Shown: piece by piece, positions 54,027 to 64,000 of the stretch | How the letters are laid out: each line of letters begins with the position of its first letter | Numbering within the stretch: the first letter of the stretch is position 1 | Position numbers and translations under genes: made by a program | Assembly (NCBI GenBank): GCA_009829735.1 | Contig: CM020619.1 | Span: 34,202,283-34,266,282 of the forward strand | Direction of reading: 5' to 3' | Source of the DNA: Pyropia yezoensis | Lineage: Eukaryota; Rhodophyta; Bangiophyceae; Bangiales; Bangiaceae | Length of the DNA: 64,000 nucleotides | Notes under the pieces: model-generated | What the model saw: the letters and a program-made list of their open reading frames with translations, nothing else | What the model was told of the DNA's origin: nothing | The model's database searches: none

Positions 54027-55969
54027 TCGTTTCCCGCCGACTTGGCGTCGGAATCCGAGGGCGAAGGGGAAGACGACGAGTCCGAGGACGACGTGTCCGC
54101 CCGCTCCGCCGAGGGTGTGGTGACCGCCACTACCGGTCGAGGTCCACCCTCGCGGCGTGAACGTACTTCGTTCGTAGCCGACTTCTTACTCGCATTCTTA
54201 ACAAGTTGTTGAATGCGTTTACTCAACATAGGGCAATCATATGCCCAGTGTCCATTGGAGTTGCAGTTCCAACACCGATTGTCAGTTCCCGGAGGGGTCT
54301 TCCCGACTTGGGAAGCCCACGAGGTACCCTGGGAAGTTCGCACGGCAGCTACTACCCTCTCCTTGCGGATTCGGCGTGCCTCTCTGAACTCTCTGGCCTG
54401 GCGCGCCTCCTCTCGTTCCTTGGCCAACTCGGCCTGACGCTCCTGGCGTTGTTCCTCCCGCAACTTGCGGTAGGCCTCACCTCTGCGGTAGGCGACCCTA
54501 GCCGACTCGGCTAGTGTCGCCCGGGCAGTATCATGCTCCCAAGTCTCCATCCGGACTGACCAATGGAGTCCTTCCACAAACCGACTCTTCACCACAGCTT
54601 GTGGATGAAGAAAGCCACAAAGATTGTTGAGCTTACGAACCCGCTCCACGAAAGACAACTCGTCCTCCGCCTCTTCCTGATGGGCTTGCGTAAACTCCTC
54701 GACTTGAGAAGCCAACGCTGCCTCATCAACCATGGCTCTCAACAACCAGTTGACGAGCTCCAGGTAGGACGTCACCTCACCAGCGCCTCCACATGAGGAA
54801 CTGGGAATGACGGGCATGAGTGCTGTCCGTAGGTCGCCCTTGGTAAACTCCTGTACCATATAGAAAGCCATGCCCTCACTTAAGGCATTGTCGTCACAGG
54901 CTTTTGTGAAACGACGTAGAAGCTCAAAGACACGGAGGGGGGGAGTTCCATCCCACTCCGCTTTGTGCCCAAAAGAATGAAGTGCATTCTTCTTGGCACG
55001 GCCCATGGCTCGGGCCTGGTCAGGACCATACGCCACCGACTTGTAGTGGAGGGCGTAGGTCTCACAGTCAAAGATCCTCTGGTAGACCGGGTTGGCGACC
55101 TGGATCTTGGGCGGCACCTCACGTTGAGGAAAAAGCCGCTGATGCAATGGGGTGAGTTGACCCGCAGTGCCTGTAGTCCGGCGCGGCGCGCTTGGTGTAG
55201 CCGCCGGCGCTCCCGAGGGGAACTCCCCCGTGAAGGGCGTACGCCCCACCGAGTATGGTGTGGCTCCCTCGTTGGGAGTCACAGGGGTCGCCCCTGGTTC
55301 GGGGCGACCCGAGACCGGCGTAGGGAGGGGTTCCCTCTGCGTCTGCGAGCTCGAAAGCCCCAATCTGGTCTAAACATTGAGACCATCTGGCAAACTCGCC
55401 ACAATCTGATTCAGAATAGTATTCGTCATCGTGACCACCAGGTCTGGCAAAGTCTGCCGCAACACATTGGTCGCCTCCTGACGGACAGTTTCCGCGAGGA
55501 GTGGATTATCGACTCCATTTGAGTCTCGGTCCGCCTCCGGGAGTCCACCTGAGGGGTATCCGCGATCCTCAGGGGTCTCAACCGGGGGCATGGGCGCGAG
55601 CCCATCGCCGACCAACGGAGGTCCGCCGTCCTCCGAAGGCCTAGTTGGCGACGGCTCCAGGCCAAAGCTGGCTCCAACCCGAGTGGAACCCGCGGGGACA
55701 GTCCTCTCACCTTGGGACGTTCCCGTTGAGTGTACCACACGGTGGCCAGACTTCGGCGCTCCAACATCAGAAGTGTCACCCGAGTGAACTCCCGACTGAG
55801 TCGGGGTGGCCTGTTGCCCGCCCGTACTTCCAGTTTTGCTGGCTTGAGGGACCTCTAGTCCCTCTGCGACCCCAGGTAAACCCACCTGTGTCTCACCAGT
55901 ATTCAAAGGCACTGAAGTACGTGCGTCACCCGTGTACTCCCCGGACGACGGGGGGTCCGAGCTAGCCAT
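54023..55969 (-). pseudogene. gag: gag of element 3
   Basis: From MASSDPPSS (55969) the frame stops at a TAG at 55370-55372 directly after LPDGLNV, where element 1 has CAG. It then reopens in the same frame to the end. The zinc knuckle is CWNCNSNGHWAYDC. The same TAG is present in element 4. Confidence 0.88.
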
Positions 55970-56088
55970 GTTGGCTGACGATCCGTATGACACGGTCCAA
56001 GACCACCGTTCCTCTGAGACAGAGGGCCCCCTACACCCGGGTGCACCCGGAGGTAAAGTTTACCTCTATCCCCTGCTGCTCCACCTAA

Positions 56089-56557
56089 TGTGGCAAAAAC
56101 CACTAGCACACACGGCACCCAAGTTGGGGCGGTGTGCTAGGGCTGCCTCCCGTGTCGGGGTAACCGGAAGAAGTGCAAGTCACACACACTCTGTCCCTGT
56201 TGTGGGGCAAACCCCCCACGGACAAACAAGAAGATGGTGTGTGGTCCAACAGTTTCTTGGTCAGGACGGGGACGCAGGGCCAAGCCCCGCTGTCCCTCCC
56301 CTTATCCCCCCAGGGTCCCCTCAGAATCTCGCCACTCAGAATCTCCCACCCCAGCACCTGCCCACCGGGCCACACGAAAATTCAAGACGATAAATGCAGA
56401 AAACCCTCAAATCCAAGTTGGATTTACTACTAAGCTAACTATCCCAAACTTAGGGAATATGGACCCAAATGCAGGGGGAGGAACGGATCAGGCTAGTGGC
56501 CTGCCGCCCCTTGCATGGCACGTGTTGCCCCCCTACCTGGGGGTCAATACTGCCACA
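56089..56557 (-). repeat. 5' LTR of element 3 (469 bp, complete)
   Basis: TGTGG...TGCCACA, full length. It joins directly to a truncated LTR of opposite orientation. Confidence 0.93.
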
Positions 56558-56841
56558 TGGCCCGGTGGGCAGGTGCTGGGGTGGGAGATTCTGAGTGGCA
56601 AGATTCTGAGGGGACCCTGGGGGGATAAGGGGAGGGACAGCGGGGCTTGGCCTCGCTTCCCCGTCCCGACCAAGGAACTGTTGGCCCACACACCATCTTC
56701 TTCTTTGTTAGTGGGGGGATTGCCCCACATCAGGGATAGAGTGTGTGCGACTTGCACTTCTTCCGGTTACCCCGACACGGGAGGCAGCCCTAGCACACCG
56801 CCCCAACTTGGGTGCCGTGTGTGCTAGTGGTTTTTGCCACA
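56558..56841 (+). repeat. Truncated 5' LTR of element 4
   Basis: 284 bp corresponding to the last part of the LTR. The first ~185 bp are missing, and it starts at TGGCCCGGTGGGCAGG, directly after the terminal CCACA of the opposite LTR. Confidence 0.9.
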
Positions 56842-56960
56842 TTTGGTGGAGCAGCAGGGGACAGAGGTAAACTTTACCTCCGGGTGCACCCGGGTGTAGG
56901 GGGCCCTCTGTCTCAGAGGAACGGTGGTCTTGGACCGTGTCATACGGATCGTCAGCCAAC

Positions 56961-58907
56961 ATGGCTAGCTCGGACCCCCCGTCGTCCGGGGAGTACACGG
57001 GTGACGCACGTACTTCAGTGCCTTTGAATACTGGTGAGACACAGGTGGGTTTACCTGGGGTCGCAGAGGGACTGGAGGTCCCTCAAGCCAGCAGGACTGG
57101 AAGTACGGGCGGGCAACAGGCCACCCCGACTCAGTCGGGAGTTCACTCGGGTGACACTTCTGATGTTGGAGCGCCGAAGTCTGGCCACCGTGTGGTACAC
57201 TCAACGGGAACGTCCCAAGGTGAGAGGACTGTCCCCGCGGGTTCCACTCGGGTTGGAGCCAGCTTTGGCCTGGAGCCGTCGCCAACTAGGCCTTCGGAGG
57301 ACGGCGGACCTCCGTTGGTCGGCGATGGGCTCGCGCCCATGCCCCCGGTTGAGACCCCTGAGGATCGCGGATACCCCTCAGGTGGACTCCCGGAGGCGGA
57401 CCGAGACTCAAATGGAGTCGATAATCCACTCCTCGCGGAAACTGTCCGTCGGGAGGCGACCAATGTGTTGCGGCAGACTTTGCCAGACCTGGTGGTCACG
57501 ATGACGAATACTATTCTGAATCAGATTGTGGCGAGTTTGCCAGATGGTCTCAATGTTTAGACCAGATTGGGGCTTTCGAGCTCGCAGACGCAGAGGGAAC
57601 CCCTCCCTACGCCGGTCTCGGGTCGCCCCGAACCAGGGGCGACCCCTGTGACTCCCAACGAGGGAGCCACACCATACTCGGTGGGGCGTACGCCCTTCAC
57701 GGGGGAGTTCCCCTCGGGAGCGCCGGCGGCTACACCAAGCGCGCCGCGCCGGACTACAGGCACTGCGGGTCAACTCACCCCATTGCATCAGCGGCTTTTT
57801 CCTCAACGTGAGGTGCCGCCCAAGATCCAGGTCGCCAACCCGGTCTACCAGAGGATCTTTGACTGTGAGACCTACGCCCTCCACTACAAGTCGGTGGCGT
57901 ATGGTCCTGACCAGGCCCGAGCCATGGGCCGTGCCAAGAAGAATGCACTTCATTCTTTTGGGCACAAAGCGGAGTGGGATGGAACTCCCCCCCTCCGTGT
58001 CTTTGAGCTTCTACGTCGTTTCACAAAAGCCTGTGACGACAATGCCTTAAGTGAGGGCATGGCTTTCTATATGGTACAGGAGTTTACCAAGGGCGACCTA
58101 CGGACAGCACTCATGCCCGTCATGCCCAGTTCCTCATGTGGAGGCGCTGGTGAGGTGACGTCCTACCTGGAGCTCGTCAACTGGTTGTTGAGAGCCATGG
58201 TTGATGAGGCAGCGTTGGCTTCTCAAGTCGAGGAGTTTACGCAAGCCCATCAGGAAGAGGCGGAGGACGAGTTGTCTTTCGTGGAGCGGGTTCGTAAGCT
58301 CAACAATCTTTGTGGCTTTCTTCATTCACAAGCTGTGGTGAAGAGTCGGTTTGTGGAGGGACTCCATTGGTCAGTCCGGATGGAGACCCGGGAGCATAAC
58401 ACTACCCGGGCGACACTGGCCGAGTTGGCCAGGTACGCCTATCGCAGAGGCGAGGCCTACCGCAAGTTGCGGGAGGAACAACGCCAGGAGCGTCAGGCCG
58501 AGTTGGCCAAGGAACGAGAGGAGGCGCGCCAGGCCAGAGAGTTGAGAGAGGCACGCCGAATCCGCAAGGAGAGGGTAGTAGCTGCCGTGCGAACTTCCCA
58601 GGGTACCTCGTGGGCTTCCCAAGTCGGGAAGACCCCTCCGGGAACTGACCATCGGTGTTGGAACTGCAACTCCGATGGACACTGGGCATATGACTGCCCC
58701 AAGCTGAGTAAACGCATCCAACAACTTGTTAGGAATGCGAGTAAGAAGTCGGCTACGAGCGAAGTACGTTCGCGCCGCGAGGGTGGGTCTCGACCGGTCG
58801 TCGCGGTCGCCACACCCTCGGCGGAGGAGGCGGACACGTCGTCCTCGGACTCGTCGTCTTCCTCCCCGCCCTCAGATTCGGACGCCAAGTCGGCGGGAAG
58901 CGAATGA
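56961..58907 (+). pseudogene. gag: gag of element 4 (one nonsense codon)
   Basis: MASSDPPSS start, TAG at 57558-57560 after LPDGLNV, then open in the same frame to the TGA that overlaps the pol ATG. The zinc knuckle CWNCNSDGHWAYDC is intact. The first two thirds follow element 3 and the last third follows element 1. Confidence 0.88.
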
Positions 58908-61900
58908 CCGTTGGAGCTGGCCGTCCGAAGCTCACAACGGCAACCTCGGCCAAGTGGGTCAGGAGGACGAACCAACCGTGCCGGATACTGCGGCGACCTA
59001 AGGGAGTCCGCCCACCTCGGGTAGGACTCCCCAAGAACGTAAACCCACGTCGGGTCATCGCGGTGCTGACGGGTGAGAACTTCCAGGTGGCTGGACGGGT
59101 GCAACTTGCCCCCGGCCGTGCATGCTGTACCCGTATCGTACTTGATACCGGGTCAGGAGCCTCCTTGATACGCAAGTCGCTATTACCAACGGAGGTGAAG
59201 CTCCAACGCTGGAGGTCCTAAGCTGACCATACGATTGACATCAATGGTGGGGTACTTCCCATCGTTGGTGCCGTGACCCTACCAACTAGGTTGGGGACCC
59301 ATGAGGTCGACGTGACCTATGGAGTAGTTGAGAATATATCGGTACCCCTGCTTCTGGGTACCCCTTATGTCGTAACACAAGTGCCTTTGATCTGTGGCCC
59401 CGAGTACTGGGTCAAGTTGATGAATGGGGAGACTATCCCCATCCTTGGTAAGGGAAAGTCTGTGGCTCCTGTGACAGTCTCACAGTCGAAGCCTGTTTGC
59501 TCTGTGAGGGAAGGGTTTACTGCTACCCTGCGTTTAGCCCGCAAAGTCACGTTGCCCCCCAACTCGGTGGCGCACGTTGACGTTGTAACTGATTTTTCGG
59601 GGAACGGGTTGGTGCACCTTCACCCCCGTCTTGCTCGCAAGCACCAAGTGCATGTTGCCCTTGGCACGATGGACTCCAAAGCCGGAGTCCCGTGGAGGAT
59701 CCAGGTGATGAACCTGAGCTCCTCGCCCAAGTACTTCAAGTCGGGAGCCAAGTTCGGCTATATCGACCAACATGAGGGACCGGTAGTAGCGGTCACCCTC
59801 AACGCGGGCGCAAGTAGCGACCCGAAGTCCGGAAAGGAGAAGCATCAAGCCAAGTCGGCCGCCTCTCCTCGACCCCATGTGAACATGGAGGGTGTTCCAC
59901 CCAGGTTGAGGGTTCAAGTTGAACGCCTCTTGGACCAATATCACAAGTTGTGGGATGGTCAATTGGGACTCATGAGAGCTACCCAACACCGGATCGAGTT
60001 GAAGCCCGGTGCACCCCCTATACGCCAACAACCGTATAGGGGAGGACCCCGTTCAAGGGCCCTCGTTAAGGAGCAAGTTGCTCGCATGGAGGCCCTCGAT
60101 GTGATCGAGGCCAGCAACGCCGAGTGGGCGAGTCCGGTGGTTATTGTCCCCAAAGTTGATGGGACCCCCCGGTTTTGTATCGACTACCGTAAGCTCAACG
60201 AGAGCACGGTGAAGGAAAGTTATCCCCTACCTAGGATGGATGACTGTCTGGACTCTCTGGGGGAGGCAAACGTGTTCTCTACCCTAGACTGTAACGCGGG
60301 GTATTGGCGAATTCCCATTGCCCCAGAGGACAGGCATAAAACTACCTTTACCTGTCACTGTGGTACCTACCAGTGCAAGCGCCTACCGTTTGGTCTGTGT
60401 AACGCGCCGGCAACTTTCCAGCGCGCCATGGACATGATTCTGGCCGGAGTACGGTGGCAGATCTGTCTTGTGTACCTAGACGACATCATTGTGTTCTCCC
60501 GAAGTCCGGAGGAACACATTGGCCATCTTGGCCAGGTGTTCAAGCTACTTGCTGACGCCGGTGTGTCACTGAAGGCGAGTAAGTGCCACCTCTTCACTCA
60601 AGAGGTGGAGTACTTGCGACATGTTGTCCATCCGGGGCTTCTCAGTGTTAACGAGAAGAACTTGAGGGCCATACGTAAGGCTCAGTACCCCCGGACCCAG
60701 ACCCAGATGAGGAGCTTCCTCGGGATGTGTAACGTGTACCGACGTTTCACCAAGGGCTTCGCCAAGGTGGCGAAGCCGCTGAATGAGCTAGTGAGCTCAA
60801 CGCTACCGAAGAACCTGCCTCCCCCAAGTCGGGTGGAGCCGGAATCCTTTGAGACTCTTCGGGACCTTCTGCTGAAGCCCCCCATCTTGGCTATTCCCAG
60901 GTTGGGAGGCCACTACATCCCGGATGTGGACGCTAGCTACGACCAACTTGGTTGTTTGTTGCTTCAGCAGCAGCCGGACAAGGAGTACTTGCCGGTGGGA
61001 TACTTCAGTAAGGGGCTGAACTCGGCCGAGAAGAACTACGGAGTCACCGAGTTGGAAGGACTCGCAGTGGTATGGGCGGTGACGTCACTTCGTCACTACC
61101 TAGAGGGTGAGAAGCTCCTCATCCGCTGTGACCCCCGCGCGTTGCAGTTCATCTTCAAGACGGACTGTACGAACACTCGTCTAAACCGGTGGAGGGTGCG
61201 ACTGGCACCCTTCAACTTTGACATTGAGTACCGACCTGGCAGGCAACATGCCCTTGCCGATGGCCTCTCTCGGGTACCCACCGAGGGGCTGGACACTAAC
61301 CCAGTCGATGAGGACATCCCCATCGTGGGGGTAGTCACGCGCTCGGGTCAGGCGTTGAACCCCGAGGCGCCAGGGAACAAGAAGTACTTGCCCCTGTCCC
61401 TGGACGAGGTGGTGAAGGCCCAGGCCGAGGATCCCTTCTGCAAGTCGCAGAGGGATACATTGGATACGGTGGTTGAGACGCGCTTCTTTCTGGGAGATGA
61501 TGGCCTCCTCATGAGCGGGGGGGTATTCCAGGGGACTGAACAACTTGTCGTCCCCGCATCCCTCAAGGACAGCATTCTTGAGCGGGAGCATAACGCTCCC
61601 ACAGGTGGACACCTGGGGTCTAGTAAGCTGTACCAGACCCTGAGGACCAGGTACTACTGGCCGTCCATGGTGGTAGACATCTACAGTTGGGTGGCTGCCT
61701 GCAAAAGTTGTGCACAGAATCGTCTGATGGAACGGCGGCCTACTACGGCTATGCTATTGTTCCCGGCCAAGGAGCCCTTCGCCGCGTTGGCGATGGACAT
61801 CCTTGGGCCACTGCCCGTGACCGAGGAGGGCAACCAGTACCTCCTGGTCATCTGTGACCGCTTCACGAAACTTACCCGAGCGATCCCACTGGCAGAGATC

Positions 61901-62887
61901 ACGGCCATGTCGGTCGTGTCAGCCTTCCTAGATCACTGGGTTGCCGCGCATGGCATCCCAGATAGTACACTATCGGACAATGGACCGCAATTTGCGTCTG
62001 TACTGTTTCAGGGAGTGCTGGATATGTTGGGGGTTAAGGCAAACTATGCCAACCCCTACCACCCACAAACTAATGGGCAGGTGGAGCGCTTCAACAAGAC
62101 TATTGTTAGGCAGCTGCGCCACTATGTGAGTGAGCACGTGAAGACGTGGGACCAATACATGTCTATCCTTACTACTGCCTACAATTCGCAGGTTCACTCA
62201 TCTACAGGGGAAGTACCCCTCGCTTTTGTGACCCCCCGTCGCGTGCGGTCTATTGCCGTGCGGCGGTCGCTCCCAACTAGGGAGGATGGTGGCAGTACGC
62301 CTACTCCTACTGAGAGTAAGGCGGAGTTCGCCGCTAGGCTTGAAAACCTCATCCCTAAAATCAGGGCTGAGATGGACAAAGCACAAAAGCGCTACAAGCG
62401 TACCTTTGACAAAAAGGTGCGCAATGCTAAACATGTCCCCGAGCAGGGTGACTGGGTGCTGGTACACTCGCACACCCCAACTGGGGGTAAGCTGGTATTC
62501 CAGACGAAGGGGCCGTACCAGGTCCTTCGTACTGATGGGCGGCGCTTCACCATCGAAAGTGACGATGGGGTCCGCACAGTGAACGGACAGGACGTGGTCA
62601 AAGTTGCACCACCGCCTGCAGGCGACCCAGCTTGGGCACGTGCGTTGGAGTCGTGGCGCCTCCCCTCACTGCCTGCGGCCAAACAGGGCCCGCAGGAGTA
62701 CGTGTTCGATAAGTTCATCGACCACGGATGGGATGAAGACACTGACCGCCTCATATTGAGGGTGCGTGGGTTTGGCTACAAAGCCAAGGACGATACATGG
62801 GAGTATGTGGAGGACCTTCCTGTTGAGAAGGTCCGGGCGTACTGTGCCCGGAATGAGATAGACCCTAACAGACCTCCCTCAACGTGA
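58904..62887 (+). pseudogene. pol: pol of element 4 (one nonsense codon), otherwise complete
   Basis: Protease has the canonical LDTGSGAS. A TAA at 59219-59221 (AAA in element 1) falls between protease and RT. From 59273 to 62887 the same frame is open for 1204 codons: RT with VYLDDIIVFS, RNase H (IPDVDASYDQLG; RCDPRALQF has Pro where element 1 has His), integrase HHCC, AMDILG / LSDNGPQF / VERFNK, and the chromodomain EYVFDKFIDHGW...DTWEYVEDLP. Confidence 0.92.
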
Positions 62888-62998
62888 GGGAAGGCCGAGC
62901 AACAGTGCCAAGAGAGTGCTTCAAGTCGATGTGGTACGCAGAGTGGCTTTTAACTACAGCCCTAACCCTCACACTCTCACAACAAAGGCAGCTGCCAA

Positions 62999-64000
62999 CT
63001 AGGCACGCATGCTAGACTCTCCCACTCCACGGCCCTCGCCCTCCCGTGGAGGCGAGCGGCGAGACCCACGCCGATAACGGTCTCCACTCGTTGGAGGGGG
63101 CGGCGGCTCCAAGTCGGAACCGTCGCGCCCCTCACGGTTGCGCAAGTGGCGCCGACCGTGGCCACTCTTCTGCCTGGTCTTGCGCGCAAGTTTGCGACGC
63201 AGACGCTGGACAGACTCCGTCTCCGACGGGGTAGAGGACTCCGAGACGGAGTAAGACAACTCGTCTTCCGACACGGAGGGAGAGCGCCGAGAGTGTCGGC
63301 GACGACGGCGAGGAGGCGAGTATGCCCGGCTCGCGCGACGTTTGCCACGCCCAAGTGGGGCTGGCTGGGGCATAATAGCCCCAATGCGAGCCAACTCGGC
63401 TGTCATAAACTCCGCCACCGACTCGCAACTCGCGGTCGCCACTGCAGTACGAACGCGCTCCTCAAGTTGAGGAGTCTCGGAACTCTGTAGGGTTGCGGTC
63501 GACGCGGCCAACCAGGAAATGGTGCGCACCAACGTGGTGATCATCATCTCTGAGGTTAGAGGCGTGGGCGGCAACACCAACTTGGGGTATACCGTCAGGA
63601 GGGTGGCCCCCAAGTTGGGGGACACCGGGGTGGAAGACTCCACGGCCACGCTGATCGGGATGTTCCCGTGAGGTTGGAAAGGAACAGGAGGAAGCGGAGG
63701 GGCCCGCCGAGGTGGCGGTACCCGGGTGTAACTGCGACCCCGACTTGGGGCTCCCGCAGTGGGTTGAGTCATGTGGTCATCATAGGACGGCACGGCCATA
63801 ACTATGGGCTTGTCCGGGGGTGGCGCAGTGTGGCGATCCACCCCCGGGGCATACGGGTAGTCCCCGATGCCCAACCCCTCTCGTAGGACCACACGGCCGT
63901 CGTGAAGTTCACGAGCGACCCACACGAACTGGCGAAGTGCGCCATCGTCCTTGGGCCCACGAGTGGGGCGGCGCAACTTGTGCTCAATGCTCTCCCACTC
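62999..64000 (-). CDS. Antisense frame of element 4 (partial at window edge)
   Basis: Counterpart of the plus-strand frame of element 1. It is open from the window edge (EWESIEHKLRRP...) to the stop at 62999-63001, with the same Pro-rich linker and RRRRRHSRRSPSVSEDE tail. By eye I find two amino-acid changes (Val/Gly, Asp/Asn) and four synonymous changes against element 1 over about 330 codons. Confidence 0.6.
   Translation of the reverse strand, partial: EWESIEHKLRRPTRGPKDDGALRQFVWVARELHDGRVVLREGLGIGDYPYAPGVDRHTAPPPDKPIVMAVPSYDDHMTQPTAGAPSRGRSYTRVPPPRRAPPLPPVPFQPHGNIPISVAVESSTPVSPNLGATLLTVYPKLVLPPTPLTSEMMITTLVRTISWLAASTATLQSSETPQLEERVRTAVATASCESVAEFMTAELARIGAIMPQPAPLGRGKRRASRAYSPPRRRRRHSRRSPSVSEDELSYSVSESSTPSETESVQRLRRKLARKTRQKSGHGRRHLRNREGRDGSDLEPPPPPTSGDRYRRGSRRSPPREGEGRGVGESSMRA

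Larger units (their letters stand above)
50063..56557 (-). mobile_element. Ty3 element 3, degenerate, 3'-truncated
   Basis: Minus strand: 5' LTR 56089-56557, gag, then pol to the end of the chromodomain at about 50063, where it abuts the ABCG remnant. The 3' region (antisense frame, polypurine tract, 3' LTR) is absent. It carries several stops and frameshifts. Without a 3' LTR or target duplication, the junction must stem from a later deletion or rearrangement. Confidence 0.92.
54300..58650. repeat. Head-to-head inverted repeat of Ty3 elements 3 and 4
   Basis: Symmetry centre is at 56557/56558. The arms (about 2 kb each) are nearly identical and share private changes such as the gag TAG. Beyond about 58.65 kb element 4 instead resembles elements 1 and 2. 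Confidence 0.75.
56558..64000 (+). mobile_element. Ty3 element 4, 5'-truncated LTR, runs off the window
   Basis: Gag, pol and the antisense frame in the same layout as element 1; the 3' LTR lies beyond the window. One stop in gag and one in pol, otherwise long open frames, so it is non-autonomous as read. Confidence 0.93.

Overview
The window looks like nuclear DNA of a very GC-rich eukaryote. Genes carry short GT-AG introns (about 270-425 bp), conserved proteins are padded with Ala/Gly/Pro low-complexity inserts, and Ty3/gypsy elements with a C-terminal chromodomain are abundant. The style recalls bangiophyte red algae such as Porphyra/Pyropia, but that is a guess from composition and gene architecture only. 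The sequence is a scaffold of three contigs joined by two runs of exactly 500 N (29360-29859 and 43183-43682).

Layout. 1-12.07 kb holds host genes: a mitochondrial carrier (minus), a secreted Cys-rich repeat protein (plus), a tRNA CCA-adding enzyme (plus), a broken fragment of a short-chain dehydrogenase (minus) and a three-exon Josephin deubiquitinase (minus). 12075-21451 is a complete chromovirus-type Ty3 element on the minus strand, with 469-bp LTRs and a 5-bp target duplication AAACT. It has overlapping gag and pol frames and an extra long reading frame on the opposite strand between pol and the 3' LTR. 21.46-26.5 kb is mostly unassigned, followed by a lysyl-oxidase gene (minus) and the 3' tip of a carbonyl-reductase-like SDR gene.

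The middle contig (29860-43182) carries the same SDR and lysyl-oxidase genes, the same spacer and the same LTR insertion in reverse order. The third contig starts inside yet another SDR copy. Read backwards, the middle contig bridges contigs 1 and 3. I therefore think the apparent 11-kb palindrome is an alternative haplotype (or duplicate contig) placed inverted by scaffolding, so SDR and lysyl oxidase are probably one locus.

45.4-50.06 kb holds a Gly-rich reading frame, weak ORFs and a decayed ABCG half-transporter cut off by a Ty3 element. 50.06-64 kb is two Ty3 elements head to head: a degenerate one (minus) and a better preserved one (plus) that runs off the window and again carries the antisense frame.

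The most unusual signal is in the retroelements. They are strewn with short dyad-symmetric hairpins whose stems differ from site to site but stay complementary. These are capped by a near-constant pentaloop (AACTT/AAGTT, or GACTT/AAGTC and close variants). They occur in LTR, gag, pol and the antisense frame. The second is the antisense frame itself: about 650 codons with one internal TAG and an Arg/Ser-rich tail. It is present in both elements that reach this region and nearly unchanged between them.
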